A DNA stretch of 64,000 nt from an uncultured Pelagibacteraceae bacterium (GTDB lineage: Bacteria > Pseudomonadota > Alphaproteobacteria > Pelagibacterales > Pelagibacteraceae), in contig CACLKR010000002.1 of the NCBI GenBank assembly GCA_902607625.1, positions 1 through 64,000 of the forward strand, read 5' to 3'. The translations under genes and the position numbers were made by a program. Below the pieces are notes generated by a model. The model had not been told where the DNA came from. It made no database searches and saw only the letters and a list, made by a program, of their open reading frames with translations. The stretch's first letter is position 1. Every line of letters begins with the position of its first letter. Of the stretch, positions 1 to 9,461 are shown piece after piece.

Positions 1-466
1 CTATTGGCGATAATAAATATATTGTATTCTTTTTTGGCAAATCTTTTATTTTATCTACAATTTCAGCTACGCTTTGAGATTTGATCGGTTTTCCTGTGAA
101 AGGTGAATAAGGCGTTCCAGCTCTAGCAAACAATACTCTCATGTAATCGTAAATTTCAGTAACTGTAGCAACTGTGGACCTTGGATTTTTTGAAGTATTT
201 TTTTGCTCTATTGCTATAGCAGGACTTAAACCTTCAATTAAATCAACTTTAGGTTTTTTCATTTTGTCTAAAAATTGTCTAGCGTAAGAAGAAAGGCTTT
301 CTACATACCTTCTTTGACCTTCAGCATAAATTGTATCAAAGGCTAAAGAGGATTTTCCTGATCCTGAAAGTCCAGTTATCACAATAAATTTGTCTTTTGG
401 CACTTCAAGAGAAATATTTTTTAAGTTGTGTTCTTTAGCGCCTTTTATAACGATTTTTTTAAGCAT
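1..466 (-). CDS. uvrA: UvrA, excinuclease ABC subunit A (N-terminal part, runs off window)
   Basis: This is the first 155 codons of the ATPase that loads UvrB onto damaged DNA in nucleotide excision repair. The start is the ATG at 466, and the rest lies beyond position 1. The N-terminus gives the family's [18 protein letters not shown] Walker A stretch at residues 30-47, followed by the [18 protein letters not shown] signature. It is transcribed divergently from ssb across a 98-bp gap, as in many proteobacteria. I looked for an SOS-type operator (GTTC-N7-GTTC in alphaproteobacteria) in that gap and saw none. The visible part is intact. Confidence 0.97.
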   Translation of the reverse strand, partial: MLKKIVIKGAKEHNLKNISLEVPKDKFIVITGLSGSGKSSLAFDTIYAEGQRRYVESLSSYARQFLDKMKKPKVDLIEGLSPAIAIEQKNTSKNPRSTVATVTEIYDYMRVLFARAGTPYSPFTGKPIKSQSVAEIVDKIKDLPKKNTIYLLSPI

Positions 467-564
467 ATTTTTTAACAAGTATATCTAACCTATTAATAAA
501 AAGATGGAAATATGTTATATTTGTGGATATTAACAATTAATCTTTTAATAAATCTTTAAATAAT

Positions 565-1023
565 ATGGCGGGAAGTCTAAATAAAGTTCTTTTAATTGGC
601 CGATTAGGTGCTGATCCAGAAATTAAGCAAATGGTCAATGGAAAGAGTGTTGCTAGATTAAGTATTGCAACTAGCAATACATGGAAGGATAAAAATACTG
701 GAGAAAAAAAAGAAAAAACAGAATGGCACAGAGTTGTAATTTTTAATGAAGGACTGGTCAATGTAGTGCAACAATATGTAAAAAAAGGTGCTCAAGTTTA
801 TATAGAAGGTCAATTAACAACAAGAAAATGGAAAGATGAAAAATTAGGGCTAGATAGATATTCAACAGAAGTGGTGTTACAAGGATTTAACTCCTCATTT
901 AAAATACTAAGTAGTAAGAATAATCAAATAGAAAATTTACAAGATGATAAACAAGAAAAAAGTTCACTTCCAAATGATGAAAAAGTTTCATCAAATGATT
1001 TGGATGATGAAATTCCTTTTTAA
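565..1023 (+). CDS. ssb: Single-stranded DNA-binding protein
   Basis: SSB coats single-stranded DNA in replication, repair and recombination. The OB fold occupies residues 1 to about 110 ([17 protein letters not shown] at the start, [11 protein letters not shown] in the core). A short charged linker leads to the acidic tail DDEIPF, the docking peptide for SSB-interacting proteins. At 152 aa it has a shorter linker than most SSBs, in keeping with a compact genome. gyrA starts 5 bp downstream, so the two are probably co-transcribed. Confidence 0.97.
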   Translation: MAGSLNKVLLIGRLGADPEIKQMVNGKSVARLSIATSNTWKDKNTGEKKEKTEWHRVVIFNEGLVNVVQQYVKKGAQVYIEGQLTTRKWKDEKLGLDRYSTEVVLQGFNSSFKILSSKNNQIENLQDDKQEKSSLPNDEKVSSNDLDDEIPF

Positions 1024-1028
1024 ATTTA

Positions 1029-3635
1029 ATGCAAAAGATAGAAACTACTCTAGATAAAAAAAATTATAAATCAATTTTTGTTTATGATGAAATGAGTTCA
1101 TCTTATTTATCATATGCAATGAGTGTTATAGTTAGCAGAGCTTTGCCTGACTCACGAGATGGTTTGAAACCAGTCCACAGAAGGATAATTTATGCAATGT
1201 ACAAGGGTGGATTTGATTGGTCCAAACAATTTAGAAAATCTGCAAGAGTGGTTGGCGATGTCATGGGTAAATATCATCCTCATGGAGATCAAGCAATCTA
1301 TGATGCTCTAGTTAGAATGGCACAAGATTTTTCAATGAGTTTACCATTAATTGATGGACAAGGAAATTTTGGTTCAATTGACGGTGATCCAGCTGCCGCA
1401 ATGAGATACACAGAAACAAAATTGGCAAAGGTTTCTCAATTTTTAATTGACGATATAGAAAAAGATGTAATTGATTATAGAAGTAATTATGATGAAACCG
1501 ATAAAGAACCAACAGTCTTGCCGTCGCAATTTCCAAATTTATTAGTTAACGGAGCTGGTGGTATTGCAGTAGGAATGGCTACCAGTATACCTCCACATAA
1601 TTTGGGAGAAATCATTGATGGGACTATTGCTTTTATAAACAACAGAGATATTACTATTTCTCAATTGATGAAGAGGATCCCCGGGCCAGATTTTCCAACT
1701 GGCGGAATAATTATTGGTAAAGATAATTTGAAACATGGATACAATAAGGGCAGAGGCTCGATTAAGATAAGAGGTGAACTAGATGTAGAAAGTGTAAAAA
1801 ATGGAAAAGATCGTTTAATAATTAAATCCATACCTTATCAAGTTAACAAATCGGTTTTGAATGAAAGGATCGCAGAACTAGCAAGAGATAAAAAAATAGA
1901 GGGTATAAGCGATATCAGAGATGAATCTAACCACAAAGGAGTAAGAGTTGTAATTGATTTAAGAAGAAATGTTGAGCCCGAAACAATTAAAAGGCAATTA
2001 TATAAATTAACCTCCATAGAGTCTTCGTTTGGTTTTAATACATTAGCAATTGTTGACGGTAAACCAAAAATACTAAATTTAAAAGAATTTATATCTGAGT
2101 TTGTTAATTTTAGAGAAAAAACTTTAACAAGAAAAATAAAATTTGACCTAAAAAAAGCTCAAGATAAAGCGCATATTTTATTAGGTATCTCTGTATCAGT
2201 TGAAAATATTGATACTGTTATAAAAATTATAAAAAGATCCGATACAGTAGAAATTGCAAAAAAATCTTTATTAGACAAGAAATGGAAAATTAACAAGACA
2301 AATAAACTAATAAGACTTATAAGATCTGAAAAAAGTGGAAGTAGTTATACATTATCTGATAAGCAAGTTATCGCAATACTTGAATTACGATTACAGAAAC
2401 TAACAGCCTTTGGAATTAATGAAATAGAAACTGAAATAAAAAAATTGGCTTTATTAATTAAAGAATATGAGAAAATCTTAAAATCTAAAAAAGAACTGTT
2501 TAATGCAATTATTAACGAGTTAAGTAAAATTAAAGAAAAGTTTTCAATAAAGAGGAGAACTAAAATTATAGATGCTGTTTTAAATTACAACATCGAGGAA
2601 ACAATACAAAAAGAAGCAGTTGTAATTACTATTACGCAGAAAGGCTATATCAAAAGAGGCTCACTTTCATCTGTTAAAGTCCAAAAAAGAGGAGGCAAAG
2701 GAAAAGCTGGAATTAAAACAAGAGAAGAAGATTATGTTGTGCAAATATTTACAGCAAACTCACACACTCCTATATTGTTTTTTTCAACCCAAGGACTCGT
2801 TTATAAACTTAAGGCTTGGAAAATACCACAAGGAACTTCTAGCTCGAAGGGTAAAACTTTATTTAATCTTCTTCCTCTTAAAAGTCATCAATCAATAAGT
2901 TCAATTATGCCTTTACCCGAAAATGAAAGTGAATGGAAAAAGCTCTACGTAATTTTTGCTACTCAAAAAGGAAAGATTAGAAAAAATAGTTTAGAAGACT
3001 TTATTAATATTCAATCTACTGGAAAAATTGCTATGAAATTGGATGGAGATGATAAAATAATAGGAGTTAAAATTTGCAGAGAAGATCAAGATGTAATCTT
3101 GAGTACCCAATTAGGTAAATGTATAAGATTTATGTCAAAAAAAATAAGAATATTTAAGGGACGTTCGTCTAAAGGGATTAAAGGAATAGAATTAGGTCCC
3201 GACGATAAAGTAATGTCATTATCAGTTCTAAATGCTGTTGATATAAACCCAAAAACTGCGAAAAAATTACTTAAGAATGGCGCCAGTAATAAAGACAAAA
3301 AATCAGAGATAATAGCTAAGCAAAAATATATTTTATCTATAACAAAAAATGGTTTTGGTAAAAGAACATCTTTTTATGATTATAGAGTTACGAATAGAGG
3401 TGGAAAAGGTATAATCGGAATTATTGCCTCATCTAGAAATGGAGATGTTGCCGCATCCTTCCCAGTAAATGAAGGTGACGAAATTATTTTATCAACTGAC
3501 AAAGGTAAGGTGATAAGATGTGCCGTTAAAGAAATTAGAATTGCCGGAAGAAATACACAAGGAGTTAGAATTTTTAAGCTTTCAGGAGAAGAAAAAGTTG
3601 TGTCAGCAATCAAAATTGATGACAATTTTAATTAA
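1029..3635 (+). CDS. gyrA: DNA gyrase subunit A
   Basis: GyrA is the DNA-cleaving subunit of gyrase, which introduces negative supercoils as a GyrA2GyrB2 complex. The catalytic tyrosine is Y127 in [11 protein letters not shown]. The GyrA box, needed for DNA wrapping, is present as QKRGGKG at the start of the C-terminal beta-pinwheel domain. The length (868 aa) is close to that of E. coli. In the quinolone-resistance region ([10 protein letters not shown]) the residue equivalent to E. coli Ser83 is Gln88, while the acidic Asp92 (E. coli Asp87) is kept. Serine or threonine is usual at the first position. The gene follows ssb closely and precedes coaD by 9 bp. Confidence 0.97.
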   Translation: MQKIETTLDKKNYKSIFVYDEMSSSYLSYAMSVIVSRALPDSRDGLKPVHRRIIYAMYKGGFDWSKQFRKSARVVGDVMGKYHPHGDQAIYDALVRMAQDFSMSLPLIDGQGNFGSIDGDPAAAMRYTETKLAKVSQFLIDDIEKDVIDYRSNYDETDKEPTVLPSQFPNLLVNGAGGIAVGMATSIPPHNLGEIIDGTIAFINNRDITISQLMKRIPGPDFPTGGIIIGKDNLKHGYNKGRGSIKIRGELDVESVKNGKDRLIIKSIPYQVNKSVLNERIAELARDKKIEGISDIRDESNHKGVRVVIDLRRNVEPETIKRQLYKLTSIESSFGFNTLAIVDGKPKILNLKEFISEFVNFREKTLTRKIKFDLKKAQDKAHILLGISVSVENIDTVIKIIKRSDTVEIAKKSLLDKKWKINKTNKLIRLIRSEKSGSSYTLSDKQVIAILELRLQKLTAFGINEIETEIKKLALLIKEYEKILKSKKELFNAIINELSKIKEKFSIKRRTKIIDAVLNYNIEETIQKEAVVITITQKGYIKRGSLSSVKVQKRGGKGKAGIKTREEDYVVQIFTANSHTPILFFSTQGLVYKLKAWKIPQGTSSSKGKTLFNLLPLKSHQSISSIMPLPENESEWKKLYVIFATQKGKIRKNSLEDFINIQSTGKIAMKLDGDDKIIGVKICREDQDVILSTQLGKCIRFMSKKIRIFKGRSSKGIKGIELGPDDKVMSLSVLNAVDINPKTAKKLLKNGASNKDKKSEIIAKQKYILSITKNGFGKRTSFYDYRVTNRGGKGIIGIIASSRNGDVAASFPVNEGDEIILSTDKGKVIRCAVKEIRIAGRNTQGVRIFKLSGEEKVVSAIKIDDNFN

Positions 3636-3644
3636 TTTTTAGCT

Positions 3645-4139
3645 ATGAATAAAATTGGTATTTATCCTGGAACTTTTGACCCTATTACAATCGGACACAT
3701 TGATATTATTAAAAGCTCTTTAAAAATAGTTAACAAATTAATCATTGCAGTCTCAAATGATTATACAAAAGATTATTTATTTTCTTCCGATGATAGAGTT
3801 TCAATAATAAAAAATTCTCTTTTTAAGGATTTAAAATTTACAGAAAAAAGAATAAAAGTTTTATCATTTAGTACATTAACTACGTCGTTATGTAAGAAAT
3901 ATAAAGCAACAATTATATTTAGAGGTTTAAGGGCGGTTTCGGACTTTGAATATGAATTTCAATTAGCTGGCATGAACAGACAGCTAAATAGAAATATCGA
4001 AACAATTTTTTTGATGTCTGATCCAGACAAGCAGGTCATTTCATCAAGATTTGTTAAAGAGATTGCTAAATTAAATGGTAAAATTGATAATTTTGTCACA
4101 AAAAGTGTAAATAAAGCAATAAAAGAAAAATATGATTAG
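3645..4139 (+). CDS. coaD: Phosphopantetheine adenylyltransferase
   Basis: CoaD transfers AMP from ATP to 4'-phosphopantetheine to make dephospho-CoA, the penultimate step of coenzyme A synthesis. The nucleotidyltransferase signature GTFDPITIGH is at residues 9-18, and the family's SSRFVKEIAKLNG stretch lies near the C-terminus. The length (164 aa) is typical. The end overlaps the next gene by 8 bp, which suggests translational coupling within a gyrA-coaD-ppi-tgt run. Confidence 0.96.
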   Translation: MNKIGIYPGTFDPITIGHIDIIKSSLKIVNKLIIAVSNDYTKDYLFSSDDRVSIIKNSLFKDLKFTEKRIKVLSFSTLTTSLCKKYKATIIFRGLRAVSDFEYEFQLAGMNRQLNRNIETIFLMSDPDKQVISSRFVKEIAKLNGKIDNFVTKSVNKAIKEKYD

Positions 4140-4686
4140 AAAATTTTTTTTTCCTTTTATATTTTATTTATTTATTAATCAATCTTATGCAGAGGAAACA
4201 ATTATGATTATGAAATTAAAAAATGGTGATGTTATTATTGAATTGTTTGATACTATCGCTCCAAATCATGTGAAAAGATTTAAACAGCTCTCTAAAGAAA
4301 AAAAGTATGATGGTGTAGTCTTTCATAGAGTAATAGATGGATTTATGGCGCAAACTGGAGATGTTCAGTTTGGTAATTCCAATTCACCAAATTTTGACCT
4401 TAAACGTGCTGGTACTGGTGGGTCGGAATATCCAGATTTAAAAGCCGAATTTAGCGATATACCTCATGACAGAGGTGCATTATCAATGGCTCGATCATCA
4501 GATCCAGATAGTGCAAATAGTCAATTTTTTATTTGTTTTAAATCCGCTCCCCACCTAGATCGACAATACACCGTTTTTGGTAAAGTAATTCAGGGTATGG
4601 AATTTGTTGATTTAATCAAAAGAGGAGAGGGTTCAAATGGAGCAGTCTCAAAACCAGATACAATTATAAGTCTGACAATCAAATAA
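4132..4686 (+). CDS. Cyclophilin-type peptidylprolyl isomerase, exported
   Basis: This is a cis-trans proline isomerase of the cyclophilin fold. Residues 1-20 form a signal peptide ending before EETIM, so the enzyme should act in the periplasm. Cyclophilin motifs are clear: FHRVIDGFMAQTGD, the RGALSMARSSDPDSANSQFF active-site segment and LDRQYTVFGKVIQGME. It overlaps the end of coaD, and tgt starts 14 bp later. Cyclophilin genes next to coaD, tgt or queA are frequent in alphaproteobacteria. Whether it matches E. coli PpiA or PpiB cannot be decided from sequence alone. Confidence 0.93.
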   Translation: MIRKFFFPFIFYLFINQSYAEETIMIMKLKNGDVIIELFDTIAPNHVKRFKQLSKEKKYDGVVFHRVIDGFMAQTGDVQFGNSNSPNFDLKRAGTGGSEYPDLKAEFSDIPHDRGALSMARSSDPDSANSQFFICFKSAPHLDRQYTVFGKVIQGMEFVDLIKRGEGSNGAVSKPDTIISLTIK

Positions 4687-4700
4687 TATAAATTTGCACC

Positions 4701-5813
4701 ATGTTTAAGAAAAAATTTTCTTTTAAACTATTAAAAGAAGATTGTTTAGCTCGCGCTGGGAAAATTAACACACATAGAGGAGAAATTGATACACCAGCAT
4801 TCATGCCTGTTGGTACCCGGGGCACAATTAAATCAGCATTTATAGAAGATGTAATACAGGCGGGCTCCCAAATAATTTTATCAAATACATACCATTTAAT
4901 GATTAGACCTGGAACCACTAGAATAAAAAGAGTGGGAGGTCTTCATAAATTTATGAATTGCAATCTTCCAATATTAACAGATTCGGGTGGTTTTCAAATA
5001 ATGTCATTATCTAAGTTTGTAAAAATTAATAAAAGAGATGGTGCAACTTTTAATTCACATTTAGATGGAAAAAAAATTACTTTGAGTCCTGAAAAAAGTA
5101 TTAGAATTCAAAAAGATTTGAATTCTGACATACTAATGGTTTTAGATGAATGCCCAAAACTAACTAATGACAAAAATATAATTAGCAAATCCATAAATCT
5201 TTCTAAAAATTGGGCGGAAAGGTCAAAGATTGAATTTGGTAGTAACTCTAAAAAAGCCTTGTTTGGAATTGTTCAAGGGGGGATTTATAAAGACCTAAGA
5301 TTGGAAAGCTTAGAAGCTTTGAAAGAAATTGGTTTTGATGGTTATGCTTTAGGTGGCTTAGCTGTTGGAGAAACCCAAAAACAAATGTTTAATGTTCTTA
5401 AAGATATTGTTCCTTTTATGCCAAAAAATAAACCTCGCTATTTGATGGGAGTAGGAACGCCATCAGATATACTCGGAGCTGTTAAAATGGGTATTGATAT
5501 GTTTGATTGTGTAATGCCCACTAGATCAGGAAGAACAGGGTTAGCTTTTACATGGAATGGTAGATTGAATTTAAGAAATTCAAAATATAAAAATGATGAC
5601 ACTCCAATTAATGAAAATATAAGCATTAGAAATCTTAATGCTTACTCTAAGAGTTATATCAATCATTTAATCAATTCTAACGAGATTTTGGCATCTATGA
5701 TTTTAACTATGAATAATATTATTTTTTATCAAGAATTAATGAAAAAAATAAGAATTGCTATAAGAACTAATACTTTTAATGTTTTTTACAACAAATATAT
5801 CAATGTAATTTAG
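4701..5813 (+). CDS. tgt: tRNA-guanine transglycosylase lacking the zinc site
   Basis: Tgt exchanges guanine-34 for preQ1 in tRNAs with GUN anticodons, the committing step of queuosine modification. The TIM-barrel catalytic features are intact: TDSGGFQIMSL (acid/base Asp), FGIVQGGIY, LGGLAVGE, and the nucleophile Asp in FDCVMPTRSGRTG. The odd part is the zinc subdomain. Bacterial Tgt has C-x-C-x2-C and, 26 residues after the last Cys, a His. Aligned on the flanking TPINE...YSKSYINHL and LTMNNIIFYQ segments, the four positions here are Ile307, Ile309, Leu312 and Asn338. All ligands are gone with the fold-flanking sequence preserved. Length (370 aa) is normal. Function as a transglycosylase is inferred, but the loss of metal is seen directly. 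Confidence 0.94.
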   Translation: MFKKKFSFKLLKEDCLARAGKINTHRGEIDTPAFMPVGTRGTIKSAFIEDVIQAGSQIILSNTYHLMIRPGTTRIKRVGGLHKFMNCNLPILTDSGGFQIMSLSKFVKINKRDGATFNSHLDGKKITLSPEKSIRIQKDLNSDILMVLDECPKLTNDKNIISKSINLSKNWAERSKIEFGSNSKKALFGIVQGGIYKDLRLESLEALKEIGFDGYALGGLAVGETQKQMFNVLKDIVPFMPKNKPRYLMGVGTPSDILGAVKMGIDMFDCVMPTRSGRTGLAFTWNGRLNLRNSKYKNDDTPINENISIRNLNAYSKSYINHLINSNEILASMILTMNNIIFYQELMKKIRIAIRTNTFNVFYNKYINVI

Positions 5814-5954
5814 TTTTACTAAGTTATATCTACTTGAATATAATTTAAAAAAATATAGCAATAATCAACTTTTGTGTAGTCCCGTATTCATAAATTACAC
5901 AACAATTATAGTTTGAAAAATTTATTGAATGGTTTATACAAGCCATCTGACTAC

Positions 5955-5982
5955 TTGCTTTTATACCGTTAATGTATATTTT
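5955..5982 (+). promoter_or_regulatory. Candidate promoter of tRNA-Lys
   Basis: A -35-like TTGCTT at 5955 and a -10-like TATTTT at 5977 are separated by 16 bp and end 10 bp before the tRNA. The match to the sigma-70 consensus is moderate and the region is A+T-rich, so chance matches are possible. The rest of the 179-bp gap after tgt contains no open frame that I can support. Confidence 0.35.
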
Positions 5983-5992
5983 GTAAGTTTGT

Positions 5993-6068
5993 GGGCCGTT
6001 AGCTCAGTTGGTAGAGCACTTCCCTTTTAAGGAAGGTGTCATTGGTTCGAATCCAATACGGCTCACCA
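5993..6068 (+). tRNA. tRNA-Lys (anticodon TTT)
   Basis: The cloverleaf closes fully. The 7-bp acceptor stem GGGCCGT pairs with ACGGCTC (one G-U), the D arm is AGCTCAGTTGGTAGAGC, and the anticodon stem CTTCC/GGAAG encloses the loop CTTTTAA with anticodon TTT. The T loop is TTCGAAT, and CCA is encoded. The gene following it on the same strand begins 54 bp downstream. Confidence 0.97.
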
Positions 6069-6121
6069 AAACCAATAAATTTAAATGTCAACGTACGCAG
6101 TCTACGAAAATAAAAAAAAAG

Positions 6122-7348
6122 ATGAAAATACAAAAGTGCAGAAATTGTAAAAGTTCAATTTTAATAAGTTTATTTTCCTTAGGTAAGTTGAGCTTTACAG
6201 GCAAGTTTCCCAAAAGTAAAAATGCTAACATAAGAAAAGCACAGTTAAGCTTAGTAAAATGCGCAAAATGCTCATTAGTCCAACTGGATACTAATTACAA
6301 TCTCAAATATCTTTATGGACCAGATTATGGTTATAGAACTGGTATTAATGAAACCATGAGAGATCATATGAATAATGTTCAAAAAATATTAGTTAAAAAA
6401 TCAAAATTAAGACCGGGCGATTATGTCTTAGACATTGCTAGTAATGATGCAACACTGCTAAATTTTTATAATAGAAATATAATTAAAGTTGGGATTGATC
6501 CATTAGTTAATAAATACATTAAATTTTATAAAGATGTAAATTATAAAATATCTGATTTTTTTTCTGCAGAAAAAATTTTTAAGAGAAAAATAAAAAGAAA
6601 GTTTAAAATTATTACAGCTTTGTCAGTATTTTATGATGCTGAAAATCCAAACAAATTTTTAAAGGATGTAAATAAACTACTCAAATCTGACGGGATATTT
6701 ATGCTGGAACACGCTGATTTGTTATCTATTTTGCGCTACAAAATGTTCGATACTATATGTCATGAACATCTTTATTATCTTTCAAGTAAAGTAATATTTA
6801 ATATGGCATCAAATAATAATCTCAGAGTTTTTGATTTAAGAAAAAATAAAATTAATGGAGGCAGTACACAATATTTTATTTGTAAAAAAGAGGCAAAATA
6901 TAAAACTAATTTTAAAGTTATAAAAAACACACTTAGAGAAGAAAAAAAAATGAAATTGGAAAGTAAAAAGACTTATTTGAACTTTTTTAAACAAATAAAT
7001 GAAGTTAAATCAAAATTAATAAAACTTCTTCACTCAATTATTTTAAATAACAAGACGATCCATGGTTATGGTGCTTCTACCAAGGGTAATGTAATTTTAC
7101 AATATTTTGAGATAAATCGAAAATATATTAAATTTATTGCGGATAGAAATATAAATAAATTTAATCATTATACTCCGGGAACAAAAATTAAAATTATTTC
7201 TGAAAAAAAATCCAGAAAATTATCACCGGATTATTATTTAGTTCTTCCTTGGCATTTTAAAAGAGAAATTTTGAGACGAGAAAAATTAACAATAAAACGT
7301 GGAAGCAAATTCATTTTTCCTTTTCCCAAATTAAGTGTTTATCAATAA
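6122..7348 (+). CDS. SAM-dependent C-methyltransferase, nucleotide-sugar type
   Basis: This 408-aa protein has the three-part layout of the TylC3/NovU family of sugar C-methyltransferases. An N-terminal zinc-binding domain holds CRNC and CAKC pairs. A class I methyltransferase core follows, with DYVLDIASNDATLLNFY as the SAM-binding loop. The C-terminal domain carries GYGASTKGNVILQYF. Such enzymes methylate keto-sugars of surface polysaccharides, and the exact substrate cannot be told. A longer frame opens at 6008 inside tRNA-Lys. I chose the ATG at 6122 because the first Cys pair starts right after it and an upstream start would read through the tRNA. The next gene, another methyltransferase, follows after 5 bp. 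Confidence 0.88.
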   Translation: MKIQKCRNCKSSILISLFSLGKLSFTGKFPKSKNANIRKAQLSLVKCAKCSLVQLDTNYNLKYLYGPDYGYRTGINETMRDHMNNVQKILVKKSKLRPGDYVLDIASNDATLLNFYNRNIIKVGIDPLVNKYIKFYKDVNYKISDFFSAEKIFKRKIKRKFKIITALSVFYDAENPNKFLKDVNKLLKSDGIFMLEHADLLSILRYKMFDTICHEHLYYLSSKVIFNMASNNNLRVFDLRKNKINGGSTQYFICKKEAKYKTNFKVIKNTLREEKKMKLESKKTYLNFFKQINEVKSKLIKLLHSIILNNKTIHGYGASTKGNVILQYFEINRKYIKFIADRNINKFNHYTPGTKIKIISEKKSRKLSPDYYLVLPWHFKREILRREKLTIKRGSKFIFPFPKLSVYQ

Positions 7349-7353
7349 TTTCA

Positions 7354-7983
7354 ATGGAATTTAAAAAATATTGGAGAAAAACCAGCCTCAAAAATAAGAT
7401 AGATGGAAATTTCCTTCTAAAACATATAGAGGAAATAAAACCGAAAAACTTTCTTGAGGTCGGAATATTTCACGGAGTTACATCAAGAAATGTATGTGAG
7501 ATTTTATATTTAATCCATGGTCATAATTTTAAATTTACAGGTATAGATACATTTTTAGGTAAACTGGCTCCAAAAAGAGAGCATGTACCAATAATGACGT
7601 TTTCAAATCCTTTAAAAAATATTTATTATAATCATATAATTAAATTAGATCCTTATTCACTTGAATCAGTTCTTAAATTATTAAAAAAATTCAAAGGGAA
7701 TGTTAATATAATCAAAGGAGATTCTAATATAGTGTTAAAAGAAATTTCAATTATTTTTGATTACGTTTTTTTAGATGGAGGACATGAATATCAAACAGTG
7801 AAAAATGATTTAAACAATTTAACTAAAGTTATAAATAATGGTGGTTTAATTCTTTGTGACGACTATAATCTTTCGTATGGCGGAGTTAAAAAAGCAATAG
7901 ACGAATATGTTACTCAAAACAGTTTTAACTTAAAAATTTTCAATTCAAGATTTGCTGAAATAAAAAAAAAGGATTATTCTTAA
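7354..7983 (+). CDS. Class I SAM-dependent methyltransferase
   Basis: A 209-aa protein of the Methyltransf_24 kind. The SAM-binding loop is NFLEVGIFHGVTSRN, GIDTF corresponds to the ribose-binding acidic strand, and DYVFLDGGHEYQTVKNDL and GGLILCDDY complete the core. In this family these methyltransferases often modify sugars or glycans. Its position directly after the sugar C-methyltransferase supports a joint role in surface glycan decoration, but this is inference. Its stop codon overlaps the convergent M48 protease gene by 4 bp. Confidence 0.85.
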   Translation: MEFKKYWRKTSLKNKIDGNFLLKHIEEIKPKNFLEVGIFHGVTSRNVCEILYLIHGHNFKFTGIDTFLGKLAPKREHVPIMTFSNPLKNIYYNHIIKLDPYSLESVLKLLKKFKGNVNIIKGDSNIVLKEISIIFDYVFLDGGHEYQTVKNDLNNLTKVINNGGLILCDDYNLSYGGVKKAIDEYVTQNSFNLKIFNSRFAEIKKKDYS

Positions 7984-8828
7984 GAGGTTTTTTTAATAGG
8001 AGGATATTCAACTATAATTTCTGGTATCCATTTTTTCAAAGATTCGATTCTCCTTCTGTTTGAAGGATGTGTGCTCATCCATTCTGGAGGTTCTTGTCCC
8101 TTATGTGCTTCTTTCATCCGTTCCCAAACTTTTACCGATTCTCTAATATCATAACCTGCTAAAGATGAAAAAATTAATCCTAAATAGTCCGCTTCAGTTT
8201 CTTGTTTTCTTCCAAAAGGATTGTCAATACCAAACGTTCTTAACATTCCAGCTACATCAACTCCTGTTGCTCTTGAAGTTCTTGAAATAGCACCACCTGA
8301 AGCAATATCTGCAATTTGGGTTCCTATATTTAATACCAATGCTCGACTAGCTCTTTCGACAGAATGCTTAGCAACAGCATGTGCAATTTCATGACCCATT
8401 ACAGCAGCTAAGCCATGCTTATTTTTGGTAATATTAAGTATGCCAGTATATACAGCAATTTTGCCTCCAGGCATACACCAAGCATTTTTTATTTTATCAT
8501 TATCAATTAAAATATATTCCCATCGAAAATTATAAGTTGGGTCTTTTGCGTTTATTGAATTAAAATATGAGCTAACAGCTTCCTCAATTCTAAATCCTAT
8601 TTCTTTAATTTCTTCCAGTTGTTTTTTATCATCACTTAATTTTGTTTTCTTTTTAACATTTTCATATATTTGTGCTGCCTGTCTATTTAATGTGGTTTCT
8701 GGTATTATTTTAAATTGTCTTCTTTCGGTTATAGGTGCGGTTGCACAAGAAGTGATCATTAAACCACATGTACAACAACCAAATATTTCAAGAAATTGTC
8801 TTCTATTTATGTTAATAATTTTACTCAT
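7980..8828 (-). CDS. M48-family metalloprotease, lipoprotein
   Basis: A zinc-dependent peptidase of the M48 (Ste24/BepA-like) family, thought to act on envelope proteins. The zinc site HEIAHAVAKH is at residues 146-155 and a third ligand is expected in ETEADYLG. The N-terminus shows NRRQFLEIFG, a twin-arginine-like start, followed by a lipobox LMITSC with Cys28, so it is probably a lipid-anchored periplasmic protein. It has no TPR extension, unlike BepA. The gene is convergent with the methyltransferase and divergent from the DUF502 gene. Confidence 0.9.
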   Translation of the reverse strand: MSKIININRRQFLEIFGCCTCGLMITSCATAPITERRQFKIIPETTLNRQAAQIYENVKKKTKLSDDKKQLEEIKEIGFRIEEAVSSYFNSINAKDPTYNFRWEYILIDNDKIKNAWCMPGGKIAVYTGILNITKNKHGLAAVMGHEIAHAVAKHSVERASRALVLNIGTQIADIASGGAISRTSRATGVDVAGMLRTFGIDNPFGRKQETEADYLGLIFSSLAGYDIRESVKVWERMKEAHKGQEPPEWMSTHPSNRRRIESLKKWIPEIIVEYPPIKKTS

Positions 8829-8846
8829 TTTAAATTGATATATTAA

Positions 8847-9461
8847 ATGCCAAAGATAGAAAAAAAAAGAAGTATTTTTACAAAAGTTAGGAACTATTTC
8901 ATTGCCGGTGTTGTTGTTTTAATCCCCATAGGTGTTACCTTATACTTAACTTTTTTTTTAGTATCGATCTCATCAAAAATTTTACCTAAAGAAATTAATC
9001 CGAATCATTATCTGCCATATAACATTCCTGGTTTAGAGATATTCATATCAATATTTTTGATCACTTTTATTGGTTGGCTGTCTTTATCGTTTCTCGGAAA
9101 AAAAATGTTAATTATGTTTAATACTATTTTAAAAAGAATACCAATTTTAAGAACTATTTATTCTGCAATTGGGCAAATGACCGAAACATTTACTAGTAGT
9201 GATTCAGGTAAAAAAAATGTTGTTTTAGTTGAATACCCTAGAAAAGGTTCGTGGGCTGTTGGATTTGCTACTAAAGAAAACGTTGGTGAAATTAGTAATA
9301 AAACTAAACAAGAATTAATTAATGTATTTGTTCCAACTACTCCTAATCCAACAAGTGGTTTTTTACTTATGTTTCCGAAAGATGAAGTAATTTATCTTGA
9401 TTTAACTTTTGAAGAAGCGTCAAAATTTATTGTTTCAGCAGGAACGTCTAATCCGAGTTAA
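8847..9461 (+). CDS. DUF502 family membrane protein
   Basis: A 204-aa protein of the DUF502 family of unknown role. Two hydrophobic segments lie near residues 17-40 and 57-80, followed by a conserved soluble part with KRIPILRTIYSAIGQMTET and a GSWAVGFAT strand. Alphaproteobacteria often carry this gene beside recG. Its 3' end overlaps the convergent recG gene by 14 bp. No molecular function can be assigned. Confidence 0.85.
   Translation: MPKIEKKRSIFTKVRNYFIAGVVVLIPIGVTLYLTFFLVSISSKILPKEINPNHYLPYNIPGLEIFISIFLITFIGWLSLSFLGKKMLIMFNTILKRIPILRTIYSAIGQMTETFTSSDSGKKNVVLVEYPRKGSWAVGFATKENVGEISNKTKQELINVFVPTTPNPTSGFLLMFPKDEVIYLDLTFEEASKFIVSAGTSNPS

Noticed and set aside
467-564. LexA-type operator between uvrA and ssb
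   Set aside because: No GTTC-N7-GTTC or CTGT-N8-ACAG pattern seen.
5814-5954. Hairpin ATGGTT/AGCCAT after tgt as terminator or small RNA
   Set aside because: Short stem with a G-U pair and no T run directly after it; not enough to call.
6008-6121. Upstream extension of the C-methyltransferase frame
   Set aside because: It starts inside tRNA-Lys and encodes no family residues; the ATG at 6122 fits the zinc-domain start.
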